Origin: Anabaena lutea FACHB-196
GTDB taxonomy: Bacteria; Cyanobacteriota; Cyanobacteriia; Cyanobacteriales; Nostocaceae
Reading direction: 5' to 3'
Assembly (NCBI RefSeq): GCF_014698305.1
Contig: NZ_JACJST010000012.1
Coordinates: 62,001-126,000, forward strand
DNA length: 64,000 bases
Shown: piece by piece, positions 35,996-45,460 of the stretch
How the letters are laid out: each line of letters starts with the position of its first letter
How positions within the stretch are numbered: position 1 is the stretch's first letter
The notes under the pieces: generated by a model
The model's input: only the letters and a program-made list of their open reading frames with translations
Database searches by the model: none
Told to the model about the DNA's origin: nothing
Translations under genes and position numbers: made by a program

Positions 35996-36724
35996 TTAAT
36001 CACGGCCATTAATGGCTATGAGTAACCGCAAGATAAAGATGAATAGGTTGATGTAGGTTAGGTACATCGACAAAGCTGCGGGTAAATATTCATCATCGCG
36101 GTAGGTGCGGGGCAAGATGTAGAAATCAACGACAGAAGCTCCAGCGAAAATAAACACACCTAAACCGGAAATACCGATTTCTAACCAAGTGGGTGTGTAA
36201 ACACCAAATAATGCCAATACAAATTGGCTGAGGCACACAACCACCAAGGCTATTACACCCAGAGAGATGGTTTTAGTCAAAGCCATACCGTCTGATTCTG
36301 AGAGGTTAGAACCAATTTGACGGGCGGCAATGAAGGTGATTCCACAACTTAGGGCAGCTATGCCAATGCCCTGAAGACCAACACCTTGGGTTCTTAAAGC
36401 AACGAACACCAAGCCACTTAGGGTATATCCAGATAAGAGGCTGTAAATGCCTAATAGTGGTAGGGCAAGGCTATTTTTTCCTTTGGAAGCTACATTTTGA
36501 GCAACAAAGAACAGAATGAATTCCAGAACTACAGCACCAAAGAAGGTGGGAAAAAATAGTTCGGGGTGGGAACGAATGACTCCCAAACCGCCATAGGTTC
36601 CTAATGCGGTGAGGACTAGTCCTCCACCAACATAGGGTAAGGCATTGGCAATGACATTGGGACCAACTAGAGTGTGATTTTGAGCTTCACGGAAAGCTTG
36701 ACGAAAATTGCTGGTATTGCTCAT
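35996..36724 (-). CDS. Bax inhibitor-1 / YccA family membrane protein
   Basis: 242 residues with seven predicted membrane helices spread from residue 30 to 238. The order of hydrophobic segments, the ASVVDFYILPRTYRDDEYLP loop and the C-terminal ALSMYLTYINLFIFILRLL helix match the Bax inhibitor-1 family (YbhL/YccA/FtsH-regulator-like). These proteins are pH-sensitive calcium leak channels or modulators of FtsH proteolysis. The exact bacterial role is uncertain. It is a monocistronic gene with its own terminator. Confidence 0.88.
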   Translation of the reverse strand: MSNTSNFRQAFREAQNHTLVGPNVIANALPYVGGGLVLTALGTYGGLGVIRSHPELFFPTFFGAVVLEFILFFVAQNVASKGKNSLALPLLGIYSLLSGYTLSGLVFVALRTQGVGLQGIGIAALSCGITFIAARQIGSNLSESDGMALTKTISLGVIALVVVCLSQFVLALFGVYTPTWLEIGISGLGVFIFAGASVVDFYILPRTYRDDEYLPAALSMYLTYINLFIFILRLLIAINGRD

Positions 36725-37055
36725 ATCTAAACAACTGTAAATACAGGTTTATGAGGAAATGTCCTACTAATATTTCTATTCTTACCAATAGTTGGGCTGG
36801 AAGCTAGGGCGGAAATCTAGAAACATTATTTTAACTAATCAAGCGAGAATAAATGCAGTATTTTTACTTAATAATTGATCGGGTTTGTTACGGGCTTAAA
36901 AAGGATCTTTCGTAAAAATTGAGCATTGGTAGCAAAAGTTACTTTTAATAGACAAAAGTAGATTTTTCTCAGTAATTTTATGTAAAGAGGCGATGATCTT
37001 CAGATGAAGTTCAGTAAAACAACGATGGTTTATTATGCCTTGACTAAGGAAAATA
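36725..37055. other. 331-bp divergent intergenic region between BI-1 and sigF
   Basis: No gene seen. As the genes on either side are divergent, it should hold two promoters. No box could be assigned with confidence. Confidence 0.4.
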
Positions 37056-37922
37056 ATGACAGCTTTAAATCAAGTATACGCAACTCCATTCTTCGGGGAA
37101 AGGGGTTACTACAAAGGAATTGATATGGCAGCAAGTGAGTCCTCTGTGCAGTATGATGGTATGGAGTTATTACACTTATACCACCAACATCCTTCTATTA
37201 AACTGCGTAACCAACTTGTAGAAATACATCAGGGTTTAGTGCGGAAGATGGCTTATAAATTTAGACATCAATGTCATGAACCTTATGAAGATTTAGAACA
37301 AATTGGTTATTTTGGTTTAATTCGGGCTATTGAACGCTTTAATCCTAATCACGGATATGCGTTTAGTTCCTTTGCTATACCTTATATTCGCGGTGAAATG
37401 CTGCATTTTTTGCGCGATCGCTCTACTCTAGTCAAAATTCCCCGTCGTTGGCAAGAACTTGACAATGAAGGGCAAAAAATTCGCAAAGAGTTGACAATAT
37501 CTTTAGGCCGTTCTCCCAAAGAGATTGAAATAGCTAACAAACTTCATATTTCTTTACAAGAGTGGCAAGAATGCAAGTTAGCGGCTCAAAATCGGATGCC
37601 TTTGAGTTTAGACGCTACTTATGTTAATTATATTGATAATCAATTAACTTTGGGTGATATCATCCCCTGCCCCCGTACTGCTGTACTTCAACAACAAGAA
37701 GAGGAAAGACAAATATTACAGGGGGCTATGAATCTGTTAGAAGATAACCCCCGCATGGCTGTTGAGTTAGTATTTTTAAAAGAATTTACTCGCAAGGATG
37801 CTGGTAAAAAAATAGGTGCTAGTCCGATGACAGTAACCCGGTATCTGCATAAGGGAATACAGGAGTTAATCTGCTACTTACAGCCACAAACGGAGTCAGG
37901 AGTACTGAGTGCTGAGTGCTGA
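37056..37922 (+). CDS. sigF: Group 3 RNA polymerase sigma factor, SigF-type
   Basis: 288 residues. Region 2 (LRNQLVEIHQGLVRKMAYKF ... DLEQIGYFGLIRAIERFNP ... FSSFAIPYIRGEMLHFLRD) binds core enzyme and the -10 element. Region 3 (RSPKEIEIANKL) and region 4 (FLKEFTRKDAGKKIGASPMT, then VTRYLHKGIQEL) follow. The order and the SigB/SigF-like RDRSTLVKIPRRWQEL segment place it in the cyanobacterial SigF group, known in other species for pili, motility and stress. The start at 37056 has AAGGAAA upstream. An internal ATG at 37125 is also possible. No anti-sigma gene is adjacent. Confidence 0.87.
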   Translation: MTALNQVYATPFFGERGYYKGIDMAASESSVQYDGMELLHLYHQHPSIKLRNQLVEIHQGLVRKMAYKFRHQCHEPYEDLEQIGYFGLIRAIERFNPNHGYAFSSFAIPYIRGEMLHFLRDRSTLVKIPRRWQELDNEGQKIRKELTISLGRSPKEIEIANKLHISLQEWQECKLAAQNRMPLSLDATYVNYIDNQLTLGDIIPCPRTAVLQQQEEERQILQGAMNLLEDNPRMAVELVFLKEFTRKDAGKKIGASPMTVTRYLHKGIQELICYLQPQTESGVLSAEC

Positions 37923-37994
37923 ATCAGGATTGGTTGTAGGGATAATTGATGTAATTGCCAGGTTATTAACTTTTGATTTATCTTGGATATCAGT

Positions 37995-39035
37995 TCAATT
38001 TGTCAATTGATATAAGCATAAATCTTTTCTGGCATCAACATCAAATTTTAACCCTAACTCCATTCCTGAAGTTGTTTCGATTTCATTAATGGATTCACCA
38101 TTACTCTGAATACTCTCTATTTTAGCTAATTGACAGTAGAATTTACCTACTAAAAACAGACTATCTCCAATTGATAATAAATCCTTTCCATTCGCAGTTA
38201 AAATTGCAGCTTTAGGTTCTTGATACCACTCTGTAATTTTACCAATTTCTTGAATTTGACCTATTAACTTTTTCTTTTCAATCACCTGATAAGTAACTAA
38301 CTCAGACAGTGCTTGACACAAAGCTTCAACAAAATCACATAATTCTAACAGTGCATTAGCAGCTAAAAAATCATCTATATTTGTTCCATGTGCCGCATCG
38401 TTACGGTAACTAATAAATGTATCAAGTTCATTTTCAACAGAGTTTTCATTTGCTCTGATTTCTTTTACAAAATGCATTATATATCTATTTTTTAAAATCC
38501 AAGACCATGTATTTGGCACTCCAGCATCTGTTAACAACTTATTTAGAGTATCTTTACGTAAATTTTGTTCATGAAACAAAAAAGCATCTGGTAAAAGTTC
38601 ATATTTACCTTCACCAGTATTTCCATAAAATAATCCTCGCGTCACTTCCTCAACAGTTAAATGGGAATACCTATTTTTCTTAAGTTCAATTAGCAATCTC
38701 CCTACTCCGTTTTGGTGGGTATTGCGAATACTTTCATCCAGGTCAGAATAAGATGGAAATAACTCTTGTAGAATTATTAGCCAATCTCGAATTAAGTCTT
38801 CAACAAATGTTTCATAAATAGCATATAAACGAGTTACAACAGCACAGTGATCATAAACCCGCCAATCATTTAATTTAGGAGTATCTTGAAATATATTCAT
38901 GAAAACTATTTTTGTTTCTTCTTTATGTAAAGAAACATCTCCAAAAGCAATATCTCGAATTTTCTCGTTAGTTTTAATAATGGAACGAATTGTAGAAATA
39001 TTAGCTTTTACAGCCATGAGCAGATTCTGAAACAT
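37995..39035 (-). CDS. MAE_28990/MAE_18760-type HEPN protein, predicted RNase effector
   Basis: 346 residues. The N-terminal half contains helices like YDHCAVVTRLYAIYETFVED and IRDWLIILQELFP. Near residue 216, SYRNDAAHG provides the R-x4-H motif that is the catalytic signature of HEPN RNases. The C-terminal ~100 residues are beta-rich (LLSIGDSLFLVGKFYCQLAK). MAE_28990-type HEPN proteins were described as predicted RNases in toxin-antitoxin or defence contexts. It starts 6 bp after the DUF262 gene, so both are translated together. The Arg and His are intact. The target RNA and trigger are unknown. Confidence 0.78.
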   Translation of the reverse strand: MFQNLLMAVKANISTIRSIIKTNEKIRDIAFGDVSLHKEETKIVFMNIFQDTPKLNDWRVYDHCAVVTRLYAIYETFVEDLIRDWLIILQELFPSYSDLDESIRNTHQNGVGRLLIELKKNRYSHLTVEEVTRGLFYGNTGEGKYELLPDAFLFHEQNLRKDTLNKLLTDAGVPNTWSWILKNRYIMHFVKEIRANENSVENELDTFISYRNDAAHGTNIDDFLAANALLELCDFVEALCQALSELVTYQVIEKKKLIGQIQEIGKITEWYQEPKAAILTANGKDLLSIGDSLFLVGKFYCQLAKIESIQSNGESINEIETTSGMELGLKFDVDARKDLCLYQLTN

Positions 39036-39041
39036 CGCTTT

Positions 39042-40214
39042 TTACTCTGCTATGACTTGAGATAGCATATCATCAAATAAACTGATTCCATTTTGGATAT
39101 CAGCCTTAGTTTTTCCACCACCAGTAAATAGCTTTGATTTATCTTCCCTAAACAAAATTTTAGTTTTCTCAATAACTCTTGGCTTACGTTTGAGTAAAAT
39201 ATCTACATCTGCTAAGTGTCTGCTAAAACCAACCATCACAGCATCATAATAAGCTTTACGTGCTTCATTTGTCCAAGTATCAGACTGAGGATCAAAAGGC
39301 TTGAATAAGTTCTCTCCATAAATTTGGTGAGCCAGATTTATAGTTTGAAGAAAAATGTTTTTCAGGAATTCTATATCTTCATCAGAAAATGATAGACTTT
39401 TCATCATATATAAGTCGAGAAATCCTTGCATACCCCTACTAAATTTATCGGTGTTACGCAATGCGAAAAACCGCAGAACTAATTCTGCATCTTCCATTTT
39501 TTTGTAAAGGTTATTTTCCTGAAGTTCTTCATCATCATGAATAGGAATATTCCAAGCAGCCGTAAAAATTGGATTAGCTGCTAATTCTAGCAATAACTGA
39601 TTAAACTGGCCATAAAATGAACAATTTCGTATTTCCTGACGACTCAGTTCTACTCCTCCAGTATTGATACGAGCAAAAGCAAGCTGTTTTAAAAATAGTG
39701 CATCTTCTGGACTAGATGTTGACTCTGTAATTAAAACTATAGTAGATATGGAACGACGATCAATTCCTGCTTTAATTTTTGCTGGTAGTTCCTTGTAAGT
39801 ACGTCCATTTAGTTCTGGCCAAAGTTCTAATCCCTTCAATTTAAGATGGTTGTCATAGAATTCTTCAAGAGCAGTAATTCTCTGTTGACCATCCATGACT
39901 TCATAAACATTAAAATCTCTTTCGTACAGAATAATTGGTGGTACAGGAATATTACTCAAAAAAGATTCTATAAGTCTGGATTTTTTGCCTTGATCCCACC
40001 TTTTCCTTCGTTGATAAAAAGGTTGAATATCCATATAACCAGGTTTTTTTAACGCATCTATGAAAGCTGGTAGCTTTTCCCGGTTCATTTCAGTTAATAT
40101 TCGTTGTTCACCCTTTTCATATTTATCGTTTATTTCTTGATCAGACATAGTGATGTGGTTTGGAGAGGGTGTTTTTTCCCACATCATTTCTTCAGTTGGA
40201 GCTAGAAGTTGCAT
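39042..40214 (-). CDS. DUF262 (ParB/Srx-like, GmrS-type) protein paired with the HEPN gene
   Basis: 390 residues. Core motifs of DUF262 are present: IQPFYQRRKRWDQGKKSRLI (substrate-binding region), IPVPPIILYE, YEVMDGQQRITALEEFYD containing the DGQQR signature, and FARINTGGVELSRQEIRNCS. DUF262 has a ParB-like nucleotide-hydrolysing/nuclease fold and forms the N-terminal half of type IV restriction proteins such as GmrSD. The DUF1524 HNH half is missing here, and a HEPN protein follows instead. That suggests DUF262 acts as sensor or regulator and HEPN as effector. Some in-frame ATGs near the start (MMWEKT, MSDQEI) are alternative starts. Confidence 0.85.
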   Translation of the reverse strand: MQLLAPTEEMMWEKTPSPNHITMSDQEINDKYEKGEQRILTEMNREKLPAFIDALKKPGYMDIQPFYQRRKRWDQGKKSRLIESFLSNIPVPPIILYERDFNVYEVMDGQQRITALEEFYDNHLKLKGLELWPELNGRTYKELPAKIKAGIDRRSISTIVLITESTSSPEDALFLKQLAFARINTGGVELSRQEIRNCSFYGQFNQLLLELAANPIFTAAWNIPIHDDEELQENNLYKKMEDAELVLRFFALRNTDKFSRGMQGFLDLYMMKSLSFSDEDIEFLKNIFLQTINLAHQIYGENLFKPFDPQSDTWTNEARKAYYDAVMVGFSRHLADVDILLKRKPRVIEKTKILFREDKSKLFTGGGKTKADIQNGISLFDDMLSQVIAE

Positions 40215-40323
40215 TGACTACATTCTCCAGAAAATGGATAAAAATAAATGGACCTATCTACAAATTAGCTTATAACCCTGATTAGTTAAGGGTTAAAACA
40301 GAATTTACAGATAGGTTTAATGA

Positions 40324-42348
40324 CTATCTACTAGATTTTATATCGGCTATAGCTCCTCTAGTCATAGCCGCGATCGCTTTATCAGTTGCTTTTGGTAAAT
40401 GATAATATTTACCTCCTGCTGTTTTTGCCAATTCCTTCGCAAAGCCTGTTGATACAAATTTACTCTCAGTATCAATTACCAACAATTGCATCCCTGAAGC
40501 CCGAATTCTGGCTGCAATATCTAATAATTCGGTTTTGATATCTGGCTTTTCTCCTGGTTCTATGGGTTCTCCTAAAGAACGAGCTAAAGGAATATTACCA
40601 CGACCATCAGTAATTGCCACAATCACAACTTGTCCGATATCCCCACCCATTTGGGCATTTACACCCACACGCACGGCTTGAGTTAAACCATGTGCGAGGG
40701 GTGAACCACCACCACAAGGTAATCTTTCTAAACGATTTTTAGCTAAAGCAATGGAACGGGTAGGAGGTAATAAAACTTCCGCTTGTTCTCCTCGGAAGGG
40801 TATCAAAGATACTTGATCACGATTTTGATAGGCTTCTGTTAAAAGTTGCATTACCGCACCTTTAGCAGATTGCATTCTATTTAAAGCCATTGAACCAGAA
40901 GCATCCACAACAAAAACCACCAAAGCGCCGGCTTTTCTTACCAACCGCTTAGAACGGATATCTCCCTGTTCGACAATTACTTTTTTATCTGGCTGTCTAG
41001 CACGTCGTGCTTTTTGATACGGTGCAGCGGCTCTGAGTGTGGCATCTACGGCGATGCGGCGCGCTTTACCTTTGGGAATCATTGGCTTGATGTACCTTCC
41101 CCGGTCGTCTGAGAAGATAATGCTGCGACTCCCAGATTTACCTTGACGTTGTGCCATTTGGGTAAAATAAAGCACTTCTGGGTCAAGGATTACTCCTTCT
41201 GGATCAAAGATAAATTCTTCGGGAATGTCCGGGGGTTCTTGCTGTTCTTGTTCTTCTTCTTTTTCTTCTTCCTGTTCTTCCTCTTGTTCTTCTTCTGATT
41301 CTGACTCGTCTTGATTTTCTGGTGGTGGTGGGGGAGGTGGTGGTGGTTGGTCTGGTGGGGGTGTTTGAATTATTGTTGTTCTAGGAACTATGACTAATTC
41401 CACTGCGCGACGCAAATCATCAGCAGTTACGGTATTGCGTCCTTCTAAAGCTGCTGCGGCTTTGGCTACCCGTACCGCAAATAATTCTGCACGATGTCCT
41501 TCTACACCACCGCGAATGGCTTCATTGACGAGGTAGGTAATTTGTTCTTGAGTAATGGTAACTTCTTTTAACCATTCCCGTGCGAGGATGATTTGGGTTT
41601 TGAGTGAGTCGATGTCTTCGCTGTATTGTTGGAGAAATTCTGTGGGAGACTTGGAATAGGCGATCGCTTGTTCAACTGCTTGTACTCTTTGATCTAAACC
41701 CAGAACTCCGTCTGCTGACAGTGCGATCGCAATTCTATCCAGTAAATGCTCCCTTAACGCCCCTTCTTCCGGGTTGTAAGTCGCAATAAACAAAGGCTTA
41801 CAGGGATGTTGAAAACTAATTCCCTCCCGTTCAATTTGGTTCCGCCCGTCAGATAATACAGCTAAAAGTTGATTACTAATTTGATCATCTAATAAATTGA
41901 TTTCATCCACATACAGCACACCACGATTTGCGGTAGCCAGTAACCCCGGTTGAAAAATCGTATCACCTTGTTTAACCGACTGTTCCACATCCACAGAACC
42001 TAAAAGCCGGTCTTCTGTCACACCTAAGGGAATCTGCACAAAAGGTGCAGGGATAATTTCCGTTTCTATCTCCTGTCTTTCTTCAGCTAAAAGTTTATCA
42101 TCCCATTCTTCTGGGTAGTTGGGGTCACAGTTGCTCAGGGAATCTTTAACAACTTCAATCGGTGGTAATAAAGCGTGGATAGCACGCGCCATCACAGATT
42201 TAGCCGTACCACGACGACCTGCAATTACCACACCCCCCAAAACGGGATCAACTGCTGTCAACAGCAAAGCTATCTTAATTGCTTCTTGACCGACTACAGC
42301 GGTCAAGGGAAAAGCAGTCATTGTCGGGGTAATAGTAGGCGCAGGCAT
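40324..42348 (-). CDS. chlD: Magnesium chelatase ATPase subunit D
   Basis: 674 residues, normal for ChlD. The N-terminal AAA+ domain resembles ChlI ([38 protein letters not shown] as Walker [21 protein letters not shown] as Walker B). A proline run and a Glu-rich acidic linker follow near 340-375. The C-terminal vWA domain has FVVDASGSM as MIDAS and GSPLAHGL. With ChlI and ChlH it inserts Mg2+ into protoporphyrin IX, the first committed step to chlorophyll. It is a single gene with no other chlorophyll genes nearby. Confidence 0.97.
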   Translation of the reverse strand: MPAPTITPTMTAFPLTAVVGQEAIKIALLLTAVDPVLGGVVIAGRRGTAKSVMARAIHALLPPIEVVKDSLSNCDPNYPEEWDDKLLAEERQEIETEIIPAPFVQIPLGVTEDRLLGSVDVEQSVKQGDTIFQPGLLATANRGVLYVDEINLLDDQISNQLLAVLSDGRNQIEREGISFQHPCKPLFIATYNPEEGALREHLLDRIAIALSADGVLGLDQRVQAVEQAIAYSKSPTEFLQQYSEDIDSLKTQIILAREWLKEVTITQEQITYLVNEAIRGGVEGHRAELFAVRVAKAAAALEGRNTVTADDLRRAVELVIVPRTTIIQTPPPDQPPPPPPPPPENQDESESEEEQEEEQEEEKEEEQEQQEPPDIPEEFIFDPEGVILDPEVLYFTQMAQRQGKSGSRSIIFSDDRGRYIKPMIPKGKARRIAVDATLRAAAPYQKARRARQPDKKVIVEQGDIRSKRLVRKAGALVVFVVDASGSMALNRMQSAKGAVMQLLTEAYQNRDQVSLIPFRGEQAEVLLPPTRSIALAKNRLERLPCGGGSPLAHGLTQAVRVGVNAQMGGDIGQVVIVAITDGRGNIPLARSLGEPIEPGEKPDIKTELLDIAARIRASGMQLLVIDTESKFVSTGFAKELAKTAGGKYYHLPKATDKAIAAMTRGAIADIKSSR

Positions 42349-42440
42349 TGTTTCCTTAATAGTTATTATATTTTTAGCATAGCAATTTCTGGCACATTTT
42401 AGAATATATATAACGGCAACTCCTAAAGGAGCAAGATAAT

Positions 42441-42707
42441 ATGACTACGATTCAGGTTAAATACTTCACCATAGAATATGACCAAAATGTGAAAATACCA
42501 CTTTATGCAAAAGCAGGAATTTTTGATTATTGGATTTTTAATTTATTAGATAATTGCTTAGAATATTACAGTGAGCCATGTCAAAATCAACAAGGTAATT
42601 TTGGATATGCACACAAGCGGATTGTTTTACCTAATCAAGTAATATCTTTACCATGCTTCCCTGATTTACAGCTTGATTTGAGTAAAGTATTTCCACTGAA
42701 TGAATAG
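42441..42707 (+). pseudogene. C-terminal fragment of a Uma2/DUF820 nuclease gene
   Basis: 88 residues. The part from residue 18, KIPLYAKAGIFDYWIFNLLD, through IVLPNQVISLPCFPDLQLDL to KVFPLNE, matches the last third of Uma2 proteins (usually ~190 residues). The N-terminal two thirds with the catalytic Asp/Glu are absent, replaced by 15 unrelated residues. It starts with a normal ATG and ribosome site (CTAAAGGAGCAAGATA), so it may still be expressed as a remnant. Pseudogene status is inference. Confidence 0.6.
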
Positions 42708-42796
42708 ATTTTCCAAACTTCAGATTCTTGATTTATTTAAAAGTCATAAATCTTCTTGTTTACGAATAAATTAGGACTCCTATGAAGATACCAAAT

Positions 42797-42900
42797 AGGT
42801 TATGAATACCTTGTAGGTTGGGTTAGATGCGGTAATTAAATTATAACGTTAACAGATAAATTACCAAACCACATCGTAACTCAACATCCACTATAAAATA
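42797..42900 (+). repeat. Dispersed repeat A, copy 1 (TAGGTTGGGTTA type)
   Basis: 104 bp nearly identical (about 88%) to the reverse complement of 56407-56510. The part from TGTAGGTTGGGTTAGATGCG has imperfect terminal inverted repeats (GTTGGGTTA inside both ends), consistent with a small non-autonomous mobile repeat. Confidence 0.85.
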
Positions 42901-42971
42901 TGTGTTTAGTGATATATAATTATTAAGAATTTTATCAGTGCCACTGTCAAACAAAAATTGGAGTTACAGCT

Positions 42972-43667
42972 ATGGTACAGCAACTTACACCAGAAACCAA
43001 ACCAGAAATCATCTACCCCGATAGTGATGAAAACCCAATGGCTGATAATACAGAACACTATGAATGGATAGTTAAAATTAAAGAAAATTTAGAAATATTA
43101 TTTGCTGCAAAAAATGATGTATTCATAGCAGGTGATTTACTTTGGTATCCTGTCGAGGGAAATGTAAAAACTCGTCAAGCACCTGATGTCATGGTCATAA
43201 TTGGTAGACCGAAAGGTAGACGTGGTTCTTACAAACAATGGGAAGAAAATAATATTATTCCCCAGGTAGTTTTTGAAATCCTATCTCCAGGAAATCGCAC
43301 CAAAGAAATGGCGAAAAAACTACTTTTTTATCAACGTCATGGAGTAGAAGAATACTATATTCATAATCCAGATACAATTGAATTAACCGGATTTATTCGG
43401 GAACAAGAATGGTTGGAAGAAATCGAAGAAATCAATAATTGGGTAAGTCCATGTTTAGGAATACGGTTTGAATTGACATCAGATAATTTAGAAATTTATT
43501 ATCCTGACGGAAGAAAGTTTCTCACATCGTTGGAATTAAATCAACTCGCAGAACAAGAACATCAACGTGCAGAACAGGAATATCAACGTGCGGAACAAGA
43601 ACGTCAAAATTATCAAGACTTATTAGCGAAATTGCAAGCTAAAGGAATTGATATCAATACTCTCTAA
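42972..43667 (+). CDS. Uma2-family (DUF820) PD-(D/E)XK nuclease-like protein
   Basis: 231 residues. Core motifs are APDVMVIIG (metal-binding Asp), VVFEILSPGNRTKEMAKKLLFY (Glu and Lys region of the PD-(D/E)XK fold) and HGVEEYYIHNP. The C-terminus has a short Arg-Ala-Glu-Gln-Glu repeat (HQRAEQEYQRAEQERQNYQ) predicted as a helix, a usual Uma2 extension. Uma2 genes are greatly expanded in cyanobacteria and their role is unknown, with a possible link to transposition or phage response. A repeat-rich spacer follows. Confidence 0.88.
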   Translation: MVQQLTPETKPEIIYPDSDENPMADNTEHYEWIVKIKENLEILFAAKNDVFIAGDLLWYPVEGNVKTRQAPDVMVIIGRPKGRRGSYKQWEENNIIPQVVFEILSPGNRTKEMAKKLLFYQRHGVEEYYIHNPDTIELTGFIREQEWLEEIEEINNWVSPCLGIRFELTSDNLEIYYPDGRKFLTSLELNQLAEQEHQRAEQEYQRAEQERQNYQDLLAKLQAKGIDINTL

Positions 43668-44048
43668 AATTTAGATCCCCGACTTCTCAAAGAAGTCGAG
43701 GAGCTGGTAATTGGAAATATCTTAGATGAATATATTAGTTGTCATAGTATATCAATTTTGAAAAAATCTAAGTATTTGTAGGGTGCGTTAGGCAAAGCCG
43801 TGACGCACTATTAATCAAGTTTACTAAGAGGATGTTTGAAAAGTATTGCATGAAACCAATCAACCCCAAAAACCTAACCCCCATTCCCTTGTAGGGAAGG
43901 GGGGTTTTAAAGCCTCTCTCCTCGTAGGAGAGAGGTTTGGAGAGAGGTTTTTCAGTAAATTTTTAGACTTCTCAAACAACCTCTAAGGTTTATAGAGATT
44001 GGAAATCTTTTTGTTCATGATTTAATCTCAAAAATACATCTTTAAAAT
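43668..44048. other. 381-bp spacer made largely of known-type cyanobacterial repeats
   Basis: It contains the hairpin CCCCGACTTCTC...GAAGTCGAGG (43675-43703, terminator-like), a GTAGGGTGCGTTAGGC element near 43778, and a CCCTTGTAGGGAAGGGGGG / CTCTCTCCTCGTAGGAGAGAG pair of palindromic stretches near 43884-43945. No gene. Confidence 0.6.
43675..43703. terminator. Hairpin after the Uma2 gene
   Basis: Same CCCCGACTTCTT-type hairpin as at 25367, 8 bp after the stop codon. The stem is interrupted by one mismatch. No strong T tail on the plus strand. Confidence 0.5.
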
Positions 44049-44444
44049 ATGGATAGAAGAAAAGTTTTGATTATTACAAGTTCAACTGTTATTAGAAGAA
44101 TAATAAAAACTAAGATAATTAGTAAAAGTAGTTTTTTAGAAGTGATAGAAGCTAAAAATGCTCAGGAAGGAGTAGAACTATTAACTAGAGAGTCTGCCAA
44201 TATTGTTCTCATTATTATAGCTAAACTTTACTCAGAAATCGAATGTGAAGATGTGGTAAAATACATTCAAAACGATCAGGGCTTATGTTTCATACCTTTA
44301 ATAATTATGGTTTATGATGGTACTCCTGAACGTTACATATTTCAAGATCAAGAAAAGACGGAAAAATTTGTAGTTTTACAAATGCCTTTTGCTGATGAAG
44401 AATTTCGTAAAGCTCTAAAAATAGCAATTGATCGGCAAAGATGA
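44049..44444 (+). CDS. Degenerate receiver-domain (pseudo-REC) protein
   Basis: 131 residues with the alternating beta/alpha pattern of a response-regulator receiver (VLIITSSTVIRRIIKTKIIS, VIEAKNAQEGVELL, IVLIIIAKL, FIPLIIMVYDGTPE, FVVLQMPFADEEFRKALKIA). The acidic pair after strand 1 is Thr-Ser-Ser, the phospho-Asp after strand 3 is absent, and the invariant Lys of KP is Met. It cannot work as a normal phospho-receiver and should be a protein-interaction module. There is no output domain. It stands alone. Confidence 0.7.
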   Translation: MDRRKVLIITSSTVIRRIIKTKIISKSSFLEVIEAKNAQEGVELLTRESANIVLIIIAKLYSEIECEDVVKYIQNDQGLCFIPLIIMVYDGTPERYIFQDQEKTEKFVVLQMPFADEEFRKALKIAIDRQR

Positions 44445-44718
44445 TATATTTCTTAATATCCTCATCAGTTATTCCCTAAATATCAGGGTCTTTCTCCTAT
44501 CTCTACACCTGAAGGTAATAAATTTAATAATTTTAGTCACTTTGTTCATGTTGTTGTAAATCCAAAGGCAAAATCAGCAATTGTTTTTAGTTGAGTTAAA
44601 TGAATTAGTTGCTTTATTTAACTTTTAAAACCTAGTTTAATCAACTGGATTTTACCAAAAAACGCAATATGTGGTATTTTCATGTTTATATAAAATTAAT
44701 TCACTACAAAAAATCAAA

Positions 44719-45405
44719 ATGCACAAACTTCTCATATTCAGTAACGAAAAACTTCTCCGTCAAGCACTTACCCACCGTTCTTATGTCAACGAACATCCAG
44801 GAGAAGCCGAACAAAACGAGCGTTTAGAATTTTTTGGTGATGCTATCCTCAACTTCTTAAGTGGTGAATATCTCTATAAACGTCACCCAGAAAAAGAAGA
44901 AGATGAATTAACTCGTCGTCGTTCTGCATTAGTTGATGAAAAGCAATTAGCAAAATTTGCAATTGAAGTAGGTTTAGACTTCAGAATGCGTTTAGGACAA
45001 GGTGCAATTCGAGACGGAGGATATCAAAATCCTAACTTATTAAGTAGCACATTTGAAGCAGTTCTTGGTGCTTACTATCTGGATAACAATTCCAATATTG
45101 AAGTGGTTCGCGCTATTGTAGAACCACTGTTTGATTCCGTCTCAGAAAAAATTGTAGTATCTCGCTCAAATGTAGACTCAAAAAATCGCTTTCAGGAATG
45201 GGTACAACGAGAAATTGGCGCAAATCCCCCCAAATATGTGACAGAACAAATAGGTGGACCATCTCACGCACCAGAATTCGTAGCTAAAGTAATAGTAGAT
45301 GGAAAAGAGTATGGAACAGGTAAAGGACGCAATAAAAAAGATGCCGAAAAAGACGCTGCTGAAGATGCGTTAGCTAAATTGAGAAAACGAGGATTGTTAG
45401 AGTGA
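44719..45405 (+). CDS. rnc: Ribonuclease III
   Basis: 228 residues from the ATG at 44719 (MHKLLIFSNE). The in-frame ATG at 44671 adds 16 unconserved residues. The nuclease domain has LTHRSYVNEHP, the signature NERLEFFGDAIL, and STFEAVLGAYYLD with the acidic metal ligands. The C-terminal double-stranded RNA-binding domain (SKNRFQEWVQREI to KDAAEDALAKLRK) is complete. It cleaves structured rRNA precursors and antisense duplexes. Cyanobacteria often carry more than one RNase III. This is a full-length form. Confidence 0.95.
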   Translation: MHKLLIFSNEKLLRQALTHRSYVNEHPGEAEQNERLEFFGDAILNFLSGEYLYKRHPEKEEDELTRRRSALVDEKQLAKFAIEVGLDFRMRLGQGAIRDGGYQNPNLLSSTFEAVLGAYYLDNNSNIEVVRAIVEPLFDSVSEKIVVSRSNVDSKNRFQEWVQREIGANPPKYVTEQIGGPSHAPEFVAKVIVDGKEYGTGKGRNKKDAEKDAAEDALAKLRKRGLLE

Positions 45406-45460
45406 AAATTGTTGATTTTACTCAAAGCTGCAAAAATATCTTTTGTCTCTTTGAGCGAAA

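Noticed and set aside
40324-42348. ChlI instead of ChlD
   Set aside because: The N-terminal half is ChlI-like, but the acidic/proline linker and C-terminal vWA domain with MIDAS are specific to ChlD.
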